Below, piece after piece: positions 39,627 through 46,229 of a stretch of 64,000 bases of DNA. The notes beneath the pieces were generated by a model. It saw only the letters and a program-made list of their open reading frames with translations. It was not told the origin of the DNA and ran no database searches. The stretch lies in the IMG/VR virus record IMGVR_UViG_3300050821_024084, positions 1 to 64,000 of that record; one strand, 5' to 3'. The DNA is from a virus. Every line of letters begins with the position of its first letter. Positions within the stretch are counted from its first letter, which is position 1. The translations under genes and the position numbers were made by a program.

Positions 39627-39871
39627 TCGCTCGCTTTCTTCTGTTTCAGGTACCAGGCTTCCAGCAGCTCTTCCGCTCGCTCCAGCTCCTCCAGCGCCTG
39701 CGCGCCGTGCAGCGCGCAGATGACGGCATCCGCCTCGGCCCGGGTCAGCGCCTGCGCATCAGTCCACGTGCAGCCGCTGGAGCTGTGCGGAGGCGGATGA
39801 CCCGGCTCCTGCGTGCAGATCGCGCCGTGCTGACAGAACGACTGACAGCACAGCTCATCAATCAGTCGCAC
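39623..39871 (-). CDS. hypothetical cysteine-containing helical protein
   Basis: 82 residues from GTG 39871, which overlaps the stop of the preceding gene. CCQSFCQHGAICTQEPGH is a possible metal site, followed by an acidic helix (LEELERAEELLEAWYL). A longer ATG start at 39952 would overlap that gene by 90 bases. Confidence 0.65.
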   Translation of the reverse strand: MRLIDELCCQSFCQHGAICTQEPGHPPPHSSSGCTWTDAQALTRAEADAVICALHGAQALEELERAEELLEAWYLKQKKASE

Positions 39872-40053
39872 TCCGGATTCTCTTCCCGCTTTCCCGCCGC
39901 GCGTCGCGCACGCGACAACGGACCCGGCTGATTCGGATTCGGCTGATGCCATCGTCGCGACCGCGACCCGTCATCCCGGTGCAGCTGCCGCAGATACGGC
40001 TCTATCTGCCGGTACGCGCTCGCGCGCCAGCGACCCGGATTGCGACGACTCAT
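39862..40053 (-). CDS. small arginine-rich protein
   Basis: 63 residues, strongly basic (MSRRNPGRWRASAYRQIEPY); ATGA overlap with the upstream gene. Nucleic-acid binding is possible. Confidence 0.62.
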   Translation of the reverse strand: MSRRNPGRWRASAYRQIEPYLRQLHRDDGSRSRRWHQPNPNQPGPLSRARRAAGKREENPECD

Positions 40054-40319
40054 TCCTCCTCCTCATAGAACGGCAGCGGCGCGAGCCAGTAGTACACCGT
40101 GATCCCGCTGCGCTCCCGGCTACGCGACTCCCCCGCCTGCGACCCGTCCGGATACGACGCTCGCCAGACAATCTCATCCTGACCCGTCAGCCTGCGGATC
40201 TCATTCGCACGCCGACGAGCTGCCCCGGGCGATCCGCAGACACACAACGTCACCGGATCGCCATACGCGCCGATCTGCTCCGACAGCGTCCACACCGTCC
40301 GGTCAGACATCAGCATCAC
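40050..40319 (-). CDS. hypothetical protein
   Basis: 89 residues (start at 40319 or Met 4). Alpha/beta with TLCVCGSPGAARRRANEIRR; acidic end PFYEEEE. Unknown. Confidence 0.68.
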   Translation of the reverse strand: MMLMSDRTVWTLSEQIGAYGDPVTLCVCGSPGAARRRANEIRRLTGQDEIVWRASYPDGSQAGESRSRERSGITVYYWLAPLPFYEEEE

Positions 40320-40617
40320 CTGGTCCCGGCCGGGGGTCCGGGGGAAGCAGCATCTCTGTCTGCATGCGACGCAGCTGCGACGCCGACCGGGGACGCACGG
40401 GGATGACCGTCCCCAGCAGCCGGAACTCCGCCGGATACGCGCGCGCAGCCGCCTGCGCCAGGATCATCCGCTGCACCACGTGAATCGCCGCACGCGCCTC
40501 CGCCAGATCCCCCTCGCGATTCGGACCCTGAGGGACCAGCAGCTCCAGCCTGGTGTAGCAGCCGCCCAGCTCCTGCACCAGCGCACGCTCAGCCGGGGTG
40601 AGCACGTCATCCGTCAT
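40303..40617 (-). CDS. hypothetical helical protein
   Basis: 104 residues; ALVQELGGCYTRLELLVPQG and a long helix AEARAAIHVVQRMILAQAAAR. Coupled by overlaps on both sides. Unknown. Confidence 0.68.
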   Translation of the reverse strand: MTDDVLTPAERALVQELGGCYTRLELLVPQGPNREGDLAEARAAIHVVQRMILAQAAARAYPAEFRLLGTVIPVRPRSASQLRRMQTEMLLPPDPRPGPGDADV

Positions 40618-40820
40618 GACTCCTCCTCAGAGATCAGCCAGTCACGCAAGCGCCGGATCTCCCGGACCAGCGCCTCACTGTCCACGTACGGCTCGTGCAC
40701 GTGCGAGCACTGCGGGCGCTCCGGCTCCGGCAGCAGGTCACCTGCATGATGCATGTGATGAGCCGCCGTCCAGCGCTCCAGCCGGGCTAGCACCTTCGCG
40801 GCGAGATCCTTCTCATTCAT
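40614..40820 (-). CDS. small helical protein with His cluster
   Basis: 68 residues; WTAAHHMHHAGDLLPEPERP, QCSHVHEPYVDSE. Common in actinophages as unknown; histidines may bind metal. Confidence 0.65.
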   Translation of the reverse strand: MNEKDLAAKVLARLERWTAAHHMHHAGDLLPEPERPQCSHVHEPYVDSEALVREIRRLRDWLISEEES

Positions 40821-41368
40821 CCGGCTGGCCCGTCGAGATAATCCCAGACCTGCTGATCCGGATCCGGCCCGACCTGCCGGTCCTGACCCCAGTCAGGTTC
40901 CGCCTCGGCGGCGAGCCGGGGAGCCGGATTCGGACGATGCGCATCGTCGCTGACCGACATGTCCTCGCCAGGATCATCGGCAAACGGCCAGCCCGCATCC
41001 GGGAAATGCTCCTGCATCCACTCCGGCGTGACCGGGATGTGCCCGACGGACTCGTCCAGCTTCCACGTCCCGAATCCCGAGGCCATCCACTGACCCAGCC
41101 GGTGCAGCTGATGTCCCAGCGACCGGTCCGCGATGCCGTGCTCATCACGCGGACCCCAGCGCACATGCCACAGCCAGTCCGGCGGACCGAGCAGCAGCGA
41201 GCACACCGGACCGGAACGCTCCGGCGTGCAGCGCCACTCCAGGATGCCCGCCCCGATCTCCTCCAGCAGCAGCGCGTGCAGCGGCTGATAGTACAGCTCG
41301 ATGGTCGTGCCGCGATCCTGCTGATGCGTCAGCCGGGCACGCAGGATGCCGCCGTTGTTATTGCTCAC
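40817..41368 (-). CDS. hypothetical protein
   Basis: 183 residues; beta-rich front (GTTIELYYQPLHALLL, ILEWRCTPERSGPVCSLLLG), Pro/Asp-rich C-terminal third probably disordered. Unknown. Confidence 0.7.
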   Translation of the reverse strand: MSNNNGGILRARLTHQQDRGTTIELYYQPLHALLLEEIGAGILEWRCTPERSGPVCSLLLGPPDWLWHVRWGPRDEHGIADRSLGHQLHRLGQWMASGFGTWKLDESVGHIPVTPEWMQEHFPDAGWPFADDPGEDMSVSDDAHRPNPAPRLAAEAEPDWGQDRQVGPDPDQQVWDYLDGPAG

Positions 41369-41718
41369 CTGTCACAGCTCCCCGGGATGTCGTCGTCATG
41401 CAGCTCCGCGAGAATCTCCGCGAGCCTGGTCGTCCCCTCCGGGGTCCGGGGATCCGCCCGGACGGTCCGCCAGGTCACCTTCCCCAGACCCCGGGGCAGC
41501 TCCTGACCCGGCCGGAGCACCGTCACGACGGGCTTCTCCAGCATGATCGCCAGACCCAGCTCCACGCAGAACCTCACATCCGGGGTGGTCTCCGGCACCA
41601 TCAGCACCACGTACCGGGACGTGGTCATGGCAGGCAGCGTCTTCACCTGCACGTGGGAGACAATAGCCTCCCACTCCGCCCGCTCCTGCGGGGGCAGCTC
41701 GTCTATCCAGCTGGCCAC
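41365..41718 (-). CDS. TIR / nucleoside-deoxyribosyltransferase-like fold protein
   Basis: 117 residues from GTG 41718 (AAGGAGTCC upstream); first gene of the operon running to 38307. SRYVVLMVPETTPDVRFCVE, then LGLAIMLEKPVVTVLRPG, gives the Rossmann-like order with the glutamate (VELGLAIMLEKPVV) used catalytically in deoxyribosyltransferase and TIR families. Might bind or cleave nucleotides such as NAD; unproven. Confidence 0.65.
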   Translation of the reverse strand: MASWIDELPPQERAEWEAIVSHVQVKTLPAMTTSRYVVLMVPETTPDVRFCVELGLAIMLEKPVVTVLRPGQELPRGLGKVTWRTVRADPRTPEGTTRLAEILAELHDDDIPGSCDR

Positions 41719-41804
41719 CGGACTCCTTCCTGTTCCTGCGCGCCGGGCGCGCGCTTACCGCCAGCTTACCACCCGGGGCCGCATGCGGGGCGGTAAAAAT
41801 AAGG

Positions 41805-41834
41805 TTGCGCGGCAGGGGGCGCGGGGGGTATAGT
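41805..41834 (+). promoter_or_regulatory. promoter of the ncRNA/tRNA cluster
   Basis: TTGCGC (41805-41810) and TATAGT (41829-41834), 18-base spacer, followed by a 700-base stretch without genes but rich in stems. Confidence 0.65.
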
Positions 41835-41841
41835 CAGACCT

Positions 41842-41909
41842 GTGACCGCAGGGAAGTGCAGTTTCCTTCCGTGTGTCCCAACCGAAGAGAAGCGGCTCCC
41901 GGCGGTCAC
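41842..41909 (+). ncRNA. structured RNA element of unknown class
   Basis: GTGACCGC (41842-41849) pairs with GCGGTCAC (41902-41909); an inner GGAA...TTCC hairpin has a 7-base loop. It begins right at the predicted transcription start. It lacks the ATGCGCAG word of the Y-RNA-like molecules. Confidence 0.5.
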
Positions 41910-41946
41910 GTGAAACTTGAGAACTCAACTGACGCATCACATAAGC

Positions 41947-42098
41947 TCTCCTCCGATGCGCAGGCAGGCGGGTACTTCGGCAACGCACATGTCTCAGGAA
42001 CATGCAATTCCTGGTTCAAGCCCAGGTCGGCGCTCCGGCGTCGATAGCGTAATTTCCCCGCAAGGGGAGTCCCGCAGCCGCTCAGTTCACGGAGGAGA
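41947..42098 (+). ncRNA. Y RNA with permuted tRNA-like domain, copy A
   Basis: Terminal stem TCTCCTCCG/CGGAGGAGA (41947-41955 with 42090-42098), then ATGCGCAG, inner stem GCGGG/CCCGC. Inside: a CATGT hairpin with 7-base loop CTCAGGA, a T-arm CCTGG-TTCAAGC-CCAGG (42010-42026), and an acceptor-like stem TCGGCGC/GCGTCGA closed by the tetraloop TCCG, followed by TA and a TCCCC-GCAA-GGGGA hairpin in D-arm position. The tRNA halves are thus in reversed order, as in bacterial YrlA RNAs that bind Ro60 and mimic tRNA. A split Ro60 gene lies 3.2 kb downstream. Confidence 0.8.
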
Positions 42099-42099
42099 C

Positions 42100-42130
42100 C
42101 CCCGGATCCTCGCAAGGGGGTCCGGGGGAC
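42100..42130 (+). terminator. hairpin between Y RNAs
   Basis: CCCCCGGA and TCCGGGGG arms, no T-tract; likely a processing or spacer hairpin. Confidence 0.5.
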
Positions 42131-42133
42131 GAG

Positions 42134-42266
42134 CCTCTCCGATGCGCAGTCAGCGAGATACTTCACTGGTAATGAAAAGGTTACAGGTTCGAGTCCTGCC
42201 ATTCCTCTCGGGGAATGTAGCTCAAATGGAAGAGCATTTCTCGCAGACGATCAGTTCACGGAGAGG
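42134..42266 (+). ncRNA. Y RNA with permuted tRNA-like domain, copy B
   Basis: Terminal stem CCTCTCCG/CGGAGAGG, ATGCGCAG at 42142, inner stem GCGAGA/TCTCGC. Inside: hairpin TTCA-CTGGTAA-TGAA (anticodon-like, GGT), T-arm CAGG-TTCGAGT-CCTG (42184-42198), acceptor-like CATTCCT/GGGAATG closed by CTCG, then TA and a regular D-arm GCTC-AAATGGAA-GAGC. Every arm of a tRNA is present but the 3' half precedes the 5' half. Confidence 0.82.
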
Positions 42267-42275
42267 ACCTTACTG

Positions 42276-42328
42276 CGCGATCCCGTCCCGTCCATCACAA
42301 TGCGGGCACCTGTTTCAGCGGGATCGCG
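42276..42328 (+). ncRNA. stem-loop RNA between Y RNA B and C
   Basis: CGCGATCCCG (42276-42285) pairs perfectly with CGGGATCGCG (42319-42328). Large loop without coding potential. Class unknown. Confidence 0.55.
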
Positions 42329-42335
42329 TTTAACG

Positions 42336-42392
42336 TCCGGCGCGCAGCAGACGGGGTTTTTCTGAGGGGTTAGACCTCGCCTGCGCGCCGGA
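42336..42392 (+). ncRNA. stem-loop RNA, second of the pair
   Basis: TCCGGCGCGCAG (42336-42347) pairs perfectly over 12 bp with CTGCGCGCCGGA (42381-42392); the loop holds ggggtttttctgaggggtt. Could be a terminator-like spacer or an independent RNA. Confidence 0.55.
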
Positions 42393-42398
42393 TCACAC

Positions 42399-42483
42399 GT
42401 CAGCCAGATGCGCAGCATGCGGGTACTTCGAGTTGCGGAAAGCTCACCATCTGTCCCGCGTGCGACCCGGTACACTGGCTGAC
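42399..42483 (+). ncRNA. simple Y-RNA-like hairpin, copy C
   Basis: Terminal stem GTCAGCCAG/CTGGCTGAC, then ATGCGCAG exactly as in copies A and B, inner stem CATGCGGG/CCCGCGTG and the TACTTC word. The tRNA-like domain is absent. It ends four bases before the tRNA. Confidence 0.75.
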
Positions 42484-42487
42484 CCGG

Positions 42488-42563
42488 CGCGGGGTAGAGG
42501 AGTTCGGTCGTCCTCGTGGCGCTCATAACGCCGAGATCGCAGGTTCAAATCCTGCCCCCGCTA
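42488..42563 (+). tRNA. tRNA-Met (CAT), initiator-like
   Basis: Acceptor CGCGGGG/CCCCGCT with an unpaired first position (C1 and T72), the initiator hallmark; D-arm GAGG...CCTC; anticodon loop CTCATAA in a G/C-rich stem (TGGCG/CGCCG); T-arm GCAGG-TTCAAAT-CCTGC; discriminator A then CGA, so CCA is not encoded. The strict GGG/CCC of initiators is GCG/CGC here. Confidence 0.9.
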
Positions 42564-42566
42564 CGA

Positions 42567-42604
42567 GATCCTCCGCGTCTTCCCTCCGGGGGACGCGGGG
42601 GATC
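42567..42604 (+). terminator. hairpin after the tRNA
   Basis: GATCCTCCGCGTC pairs with GACGCGGGGGATC, followed by ttcc; closes or attenuates the RNA cluster before gene 42625. Confidence 0.6.
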
Positions 42605-42624
42605 TTCCACCCAGGAAGGATGTC

Positions 42625-42843
42625 ATGCCACCCAAGCGAAGCAAGAACACTGTCGCCAAGGCGACCCGTGCTGCCAGCTGGGCACGCGGCAAGGAGCGCA
42701 GCCAGCGGCGGATCTCGGAGCAGACTGCGGCCGCGCGACGCAATCGCGAGACCCGCGCAGCGGGCCTCGCCACCCCCTGGCAGCAGGCACGCGCCGTGCG
42801 TCGCGCGCGCCGGGCCGAGGAAAGGAACGCAGCGAATGACTAA
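42625..42843 (+). CDS. small highly basic protein
   Basis: 72 residues, CAGGAAGGA upstream. Lys/Arg/Ala-rich (MPPKRSKNTVAKATRAAS, ARRNRETRAAG); likely binds nucleic acid. Directly follows the RNA cluster, so an RNA-binding partner is conceivable. Overlaps the next gene by eight bases. Confidence 0.72.
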   Translation: MPPKRSKNTVAKATRAASWARGKERSQRRISEQTAAARRNRETRAAGLATPWQQARAVRRARRAEERNAAND

Positions 42844-43180
42844 GACGGATGCAGCGGCAGCAGCCCGGGAGATGCTCCGGATGCTGGACGACGGCCGGGG
42901 CTGGTGCAAGCAGACCTACTTCCGGCGCATCAAGGACCCGGATACCGGGCAGCTCGTGGGTCAGTACTGCCTGCAAGGGGCGCTGCATAGTCTGCTGGGC
43001 GTGCAGACCTGGGCAGCCGTGGACACGAGGAACGCGATTGTCAGTATCCTCGCGGAGCAGTACCCGGAGCGTCTCGACCCGCGATGGCTCACGATCCCCA
43101 GCTTCAACGATCACGAGGCCACCACCTGGGACGACGTGCGCGTCGTCCTGGAGAAGCTCGTCGCACGGGAGGACGCGTGA
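42836..43180 (+). CDS. DUF6197-like tandem paralogue 1
   Basis: 114 residues. Shares with the next four genes a layout: AREMLRMLDDGRGWCKQTY, a YCLQGAL block, ILAEQYPERL, PSFNDHEATTWDD and VRVVLEKLV. The W-C...C-L-x-G-A and FNDH positions match actinobacterial DUF6197-like proteins of unknown function. Confidence 0.78.
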   Translation: MTKTDAAAAAREMLRMLDDGRGWCKQTYFRRIKDPDTGQLVGQYCLQGALHSLLGVQTWAAVDTRNAIVSILAEQYPERLDPRWLTIPSFNDHEATTWDDVRVVLEKLVAREDA

Positions 43181-43527
43181 AGCGGAACCCGCACGTCGCG
43201 GAGGACATGCTCGCGTACCTGGGCGACCCCGGGCACTGGATCCAGGGCAGGTACGAGATGAGGGAGCAGCGCTGTCTGCTCGGAGAACACGGCGCAGCCG
43301 CCTACAGCAACGCGAATCACTGGGCCGGACGCACGCGGCGACCCGGGAATTCCCGGCTGCTCAGGCAGCTGGCGAGCATCATCCAGGAGCAGTACCCGGA
43401 ACGTCTTGAGTGCCTGCGCGGCATCGGTGAGGTCATCGCGGGGTTTAACGATCACCCGGAGACCCGGCATGCCGAGGTTGTTGCCGTGCTGGAGAAGCTC
43501 GTCGTCCGGGAACAGGAGGACGCGTGA
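43177..43527 (+). CDS. DUF6197-like tandem paralogue 2
   Basis: 116 residues from GTG 43177 (GTGA overlap). AEDMLAYLGDPGHWIQGRYE, RCLLGEHG, IIQEQYPERL, AGFNDHPETRHAEVVAVLEK. Family role unknown. Confidence 0.78.
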   Translation: MKRNPHVAEDMLAYLGDPGHWIQGRYEMREQRCLLGEHGAAAYSNANHWAGRTRRPGNSRLLRQLASIIQEQYPERLECLRGIGEVIAGFNDHPETRHAEVVAVLEKLVVREQEDA

Positions 43528-43889
43528 CTGAAACGAGGACGGAGCACGCTCAGATCGCCCGGGAGATGCTCGATCTGCTAGATGAGGGACGCAGCTGGCT
43601 CAAGGGCAGCGTATCCGATGCGAGCCGGCAGCGTCGCTGCGTGCTCGGCGCGTATCAGCGAGTGATCGAGCTGCGACGGGGGGTCTGGGGGGGTGACTGG
43701 TGGACACCGTTCGTGGCGGCGCTGGAGCAGACGGTACATGAGCAGTACCCGGAGCGCACGCGACGTGCCGCCTCCTTGTTCTGGGCGAACATGATTGATC
43801 CGGCAGCGATCAGCTGGTTCAATGACCATGAAGACACCACCTGGGATGATATCCGGGTGGTGCTGGAGAAAATGGCGGTGCAGGAATGA
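43524..43889 (+). CDS. DUF6197-like tandem paralogue 3
   Basis: 121 residues from GTG 43524. AREMLDLLDEGRSWLKGS, RCVLGAYQ, TVHEQYPER, SWFNDHEDTTWDDIRVVLEK. Carries a longer mid insertion (RRGVWGGDWWTPFVA). Confidence 0.78.
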   Translation: MTETRTEHAQIAREMLDLLDEGRSWLKGSVSDASRQRRCVLGAYQRVIELRRGVWGGDWWTPFVAALEQTVHEQYPERTRRAASLFWANMIDPAAISWFNDHEDTTWDDIRVVLEKMAVQE

Positions 43890-44257
43890 ACGAGACGGAA
43901 ACCGAGATCGCGGTGCTCCGGGAGATGCTCCGGTGGCTGCGCGATCCGGAGCACTGGGTCAAGAAATCGTACATGAGCCTGGGGCGCATGTGCCTGACGG
44001 CTGCTCACGGGTCGATCTGCTATCAGAATCCGTTCTACTGGATGACCTGGCGTGACGGGGAAGGACCCTCACTGTCGCTCCGGACGCTGGCGGACGTCAT
44101 CCGGGAGCAGTACCCGGAGCGGGCACCCGTGCGGCAGGGTCCGGGACTGCGGCCGGCAGGGGAGATCGTCCTGTTCAACGATCATCCGGACACCGTGCAC
44201 GCCGATATCATCAGCGTGCTGGAGAAGTCCATCGCGCGCCTGGAGGAAGCCGCATGA
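43886..44257 (+). CDS. DUF6197-like tandem paralogue 4
   Basis: 123 residues. LREMLRWLRDPEHWVKKSY, MCLTAAHG, VIREQYPERAP, VLFNDHPDTVHADIISVLEK. ATGA overlaps on both sides. Confidence 0.78.
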   Translation: MNETETEIAVLREMLRWLRDPEHWVKKSYMSLGRMCLTAAHGSICYQNPFYWMTWRDGEGPSLSLRTLADVIREQYPERAPVRQGPGLRPAGEIVLFNDHPDTVHADIISVLEKSIARLEEAA

Positions 44258-44610
44258 CCATCAAGGACGAGGCGGAGCAGATGCTCCGGGTACTGCCCGG
44301 TCCGGGACAGTGGATGCGCTGCGGATTCTCCTCCGGTTCGCGTCGGTGCCTGATAGGGGCGTATGCTCAGGCAACCGGGGACATTGCTATGGATCTGGTG
44401 TGGGGTCGCACTCCCTCGCGATGCGAGGAGATCCCGTATCTCCAGCTCCTGGCGGGCATCATCCGGGAGCAGTACGCCGAGCGCGTGGCGCTCTGCGAGG
44501 ACGTGACCAATACGATCATGGGGTTCAACGACAGCGCGTGCACCCGGTACGCGGATGTGCGCGTCGTGCTGGAAAAAGCGCTCGTGCGAGCGCAGGAACA
44601 GGAAGAGTGA
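44254..44610 (+). CDS. DUF6197-like tandem paralogue 5
   Basis: 118 residues. EQMLRVLPGPGQWMRCGF, RCLIGAYAQ, IIREQYAERV, MGFNDSACTRYADVRVVLEK; FNDH has become FNDS. Last of the array; overlaps the vWA gene by one base (TGATG). Confidence 0.78.
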   Translation: MTIKDEAEQMLRVLPGPGQWMRCGFSSGSRRCLIGAYAQATGDIAMDLVWGRTPSRCEEIPYLQLLAGIIREQYAERVALCEDVTNTIMGFNDSACTRYADVRVVLEKALVRAQEQEE

Positions 44611-45239
44611 TGACAGAACCAGGCTATGCGCACTACATCGGGCTGTTCGACCGGTCCGGATCCATGGACGGCATCCGGGAAGAAACCGAGAACGGCATCC
44701 GGGCGTTCTTCGATCAGCAGCGCGATCTTCCCGGCAAGGCGACGGTATCCGAATACCAGTTCGATTACGAGCCGGAGCTGATATGCAGCTTCGAGGACCT
44801 TCTCAATCTGCGACCCTACAAGCTCGCGCCGCGCGGCAGCACAGCGCTCCTGGACGCCATCGGCTACGTCCTGGATCATGAGGGACGCAAGCTGGAACTC
44901 CTGCCGGAAGAGATGCGACCCGAGCAGGTGTTCTTCCTCATCGCTACCGACGGGAAGAACAATTCCTCGCGCAACTTCGGGCTCACGGACATCCGGGCCA
45001 GGCTCCAGCATCAGCAGGACGTGTACAAGTGGGAAATCGTGTACATGGGCGCGAACGTGGACGCCTTCGAGGAGGGGAATGCCATGAGCATCCCGAGCAC
45101 CAGCACGCTCCAGTACGCGAACACCACGACAACGGAGGCATACAAGATGTCCGGCGGGGCGGTGCGACGCAGCCGGATCAGCGGACAGTCCGTCAGCTAC
45201 ACTCCGGAAGAACGCGAGCAGGCGAAGGGCGAGTCCTGA
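44610..45239 (+). CDS. von Willebrand factor A domain protein
   Basis: 209 residues from ATG 44610. MIDAS residues are seen as DRSGSM (about 12-17), a threonine in the LAPRGSTAL loop (about 70) and ATDGKNNSS (about 112). Metal-dependent protein binding is expected. It lies between the DUF6197-like array and Ro60, whose own C-terminal half also has a vWA domain, so they may interact. Confidence 0.85.
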   Translation: MTEPGYAHYIGLFDRSGSMDGIREETENGIRAFFDQQRDLPGKATVSEYQFDYEPELICSFEDLLNLRPYKLAPRGSTALLDAIGYVLDHEGRKLELLPEEMRPEQVFFLIATDGKNNSSRNFGLTDIRARLQHQQDVYKWEIVYMGANVDAFEEGNAMSIPSTSTLQYANTTTTEAYKMSGGAVRRSRISGQSVSYTPEEREQAKGES

Positions 45240-45346
45240 TCCGCCCCTACGTCGAATGGCCACGCGCAGTAATCGACGGACGACGGATCCGCCGGGTGGA
45301 AGATGTCGATCTTGCACCCGGCGGTCCGCTTGCAGAAGGGACTACG

Positions 45347-46228
45347 ATGAAACTGAATCAGCCAGGGACCCGCGCGGGACGCGGACCTCTGGCAACGGAA
45401 ACCGTCAGCTCAGTCAAGACGCACGAAGACGGCACCGGCTATCAGCGCGATGAGCGCTCGCAGCTGTTCCTGCTCGCCACCACGACGTTCGCAGGCGAGG
45501 GCAGCTTCTACGAGAGCGCTGCCGTCAGCGACGAGCGACTCAAGACCCTGACGCGCACGCTCGCGATCACGACGGACGGCTGGACGTGGCTCTGCGGATT
45601 CCTGCCGTGGCTGCGGAGCGACGGCAGCATCCGGACTGCATCGCTGATCTGCGCCGCCGAGGCGGTAGCGGCCCGGATCGCGGAACGGAAGCGTCTGCTT
45701 CGTGGGGAACCTGCGACCGGAAGCTACGAGATTCTCGACACGCAGGGTCCGCCCCTGACGCACCGGCAGCTGATCGCAGTCGTCTGCCAGCGCGCCGACG
45801 AGCCCTGCGAGATGCTGGCTTATGCGCTGGGGGTCTGGGGGCGCGCGCTGCCGCTGCCGGTCAAGCGAGGCATCGCTGATGCAGCGGTGCGGCTGTGGAA
45901 CGAGGCTGCCGCGCTGCGCTGGGACAAGCCGGGGAACGCGGTGCGCTTTGCCGACGTACTGGAGCTCTGTCACCCCCGGACCGGAGCAGACTGGCAGAAT
46001 GTCATGTTCCGGGATCTGATCACGGAACGCAAGGGCCGGGACGACTACGAGCCGGACCGGCTGCTCCGCAAGGTGCGAGCACGCTGGCTGCTCAACCAGC
46101 AGCAGCCCGCCGGACGACACGCCATCGCGCGGCACGCGCTGGACGGCGACATGCAGGACCGGAAGCTCATCGACGACGCGGCAGTCGGTCAATGGGAATG
46201 GACACGAAGCTGGCTGGGTGAAAGGTGA
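45347..46228 (+). CDS. Ro60 (TROVE) protein, N-terminal half
   Basis: 293 residues from ATG 45347 (AGAAGGGA upstream). ERSQLFLLATTTFAGEGSFY, DGWTWLCGFLPWLRSDGSIR and KVRARWLLNQQQPAGRHAIA are HEAT-like repeats of the TROVE ring that binds Y RNA and misfolded RNA. It ends at SWLGER. The frame is also open upstream to 45236 with protein-like residues (RPYVEWPRAVIDGRRIRRVED) but no standard start. The ring continues in the next gene, so both must act together, or one base is surplus. Confidence 0.85.
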   Translation: MKLNQPGTRAGRGPLATETVSSVKTHEDGTGYQRDERSQLFLLATTTFAGEGSFYESAAVSDERLKTLTRTLAITTDGWTWLCGFLPWLRSDGSIRTASLICAAEAVAARIAERKRLLRGEPATGSYEILDTQGPPLTHRQLIAVVCQRADEPCEMLAYALGVWGRALPLPVKRGIADAAVRLWNEAAALRWDKPGNAVRFADVLELCHPRTGADWQNVMFRDLITERKGRDDYEPDRLLRKVRARWLLNQQQPAGRHAIARHALDGDMQDRKLIDDAAVGQWEWTRSWLGER

Positions 46229-46229
46229 C

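Noticed and set aside
41947-42266. Functional permuted tRNA-Leu(CAG) and tRNA-Thr(GGT) genes
   Set aside because: Arms fit, but the long terminal stems with the shared ATGCGCAG word, the tetraloop-closed acceptor and the nearby Ro60 fit Y RNAs better; copy A also lacks a normal D-arm.
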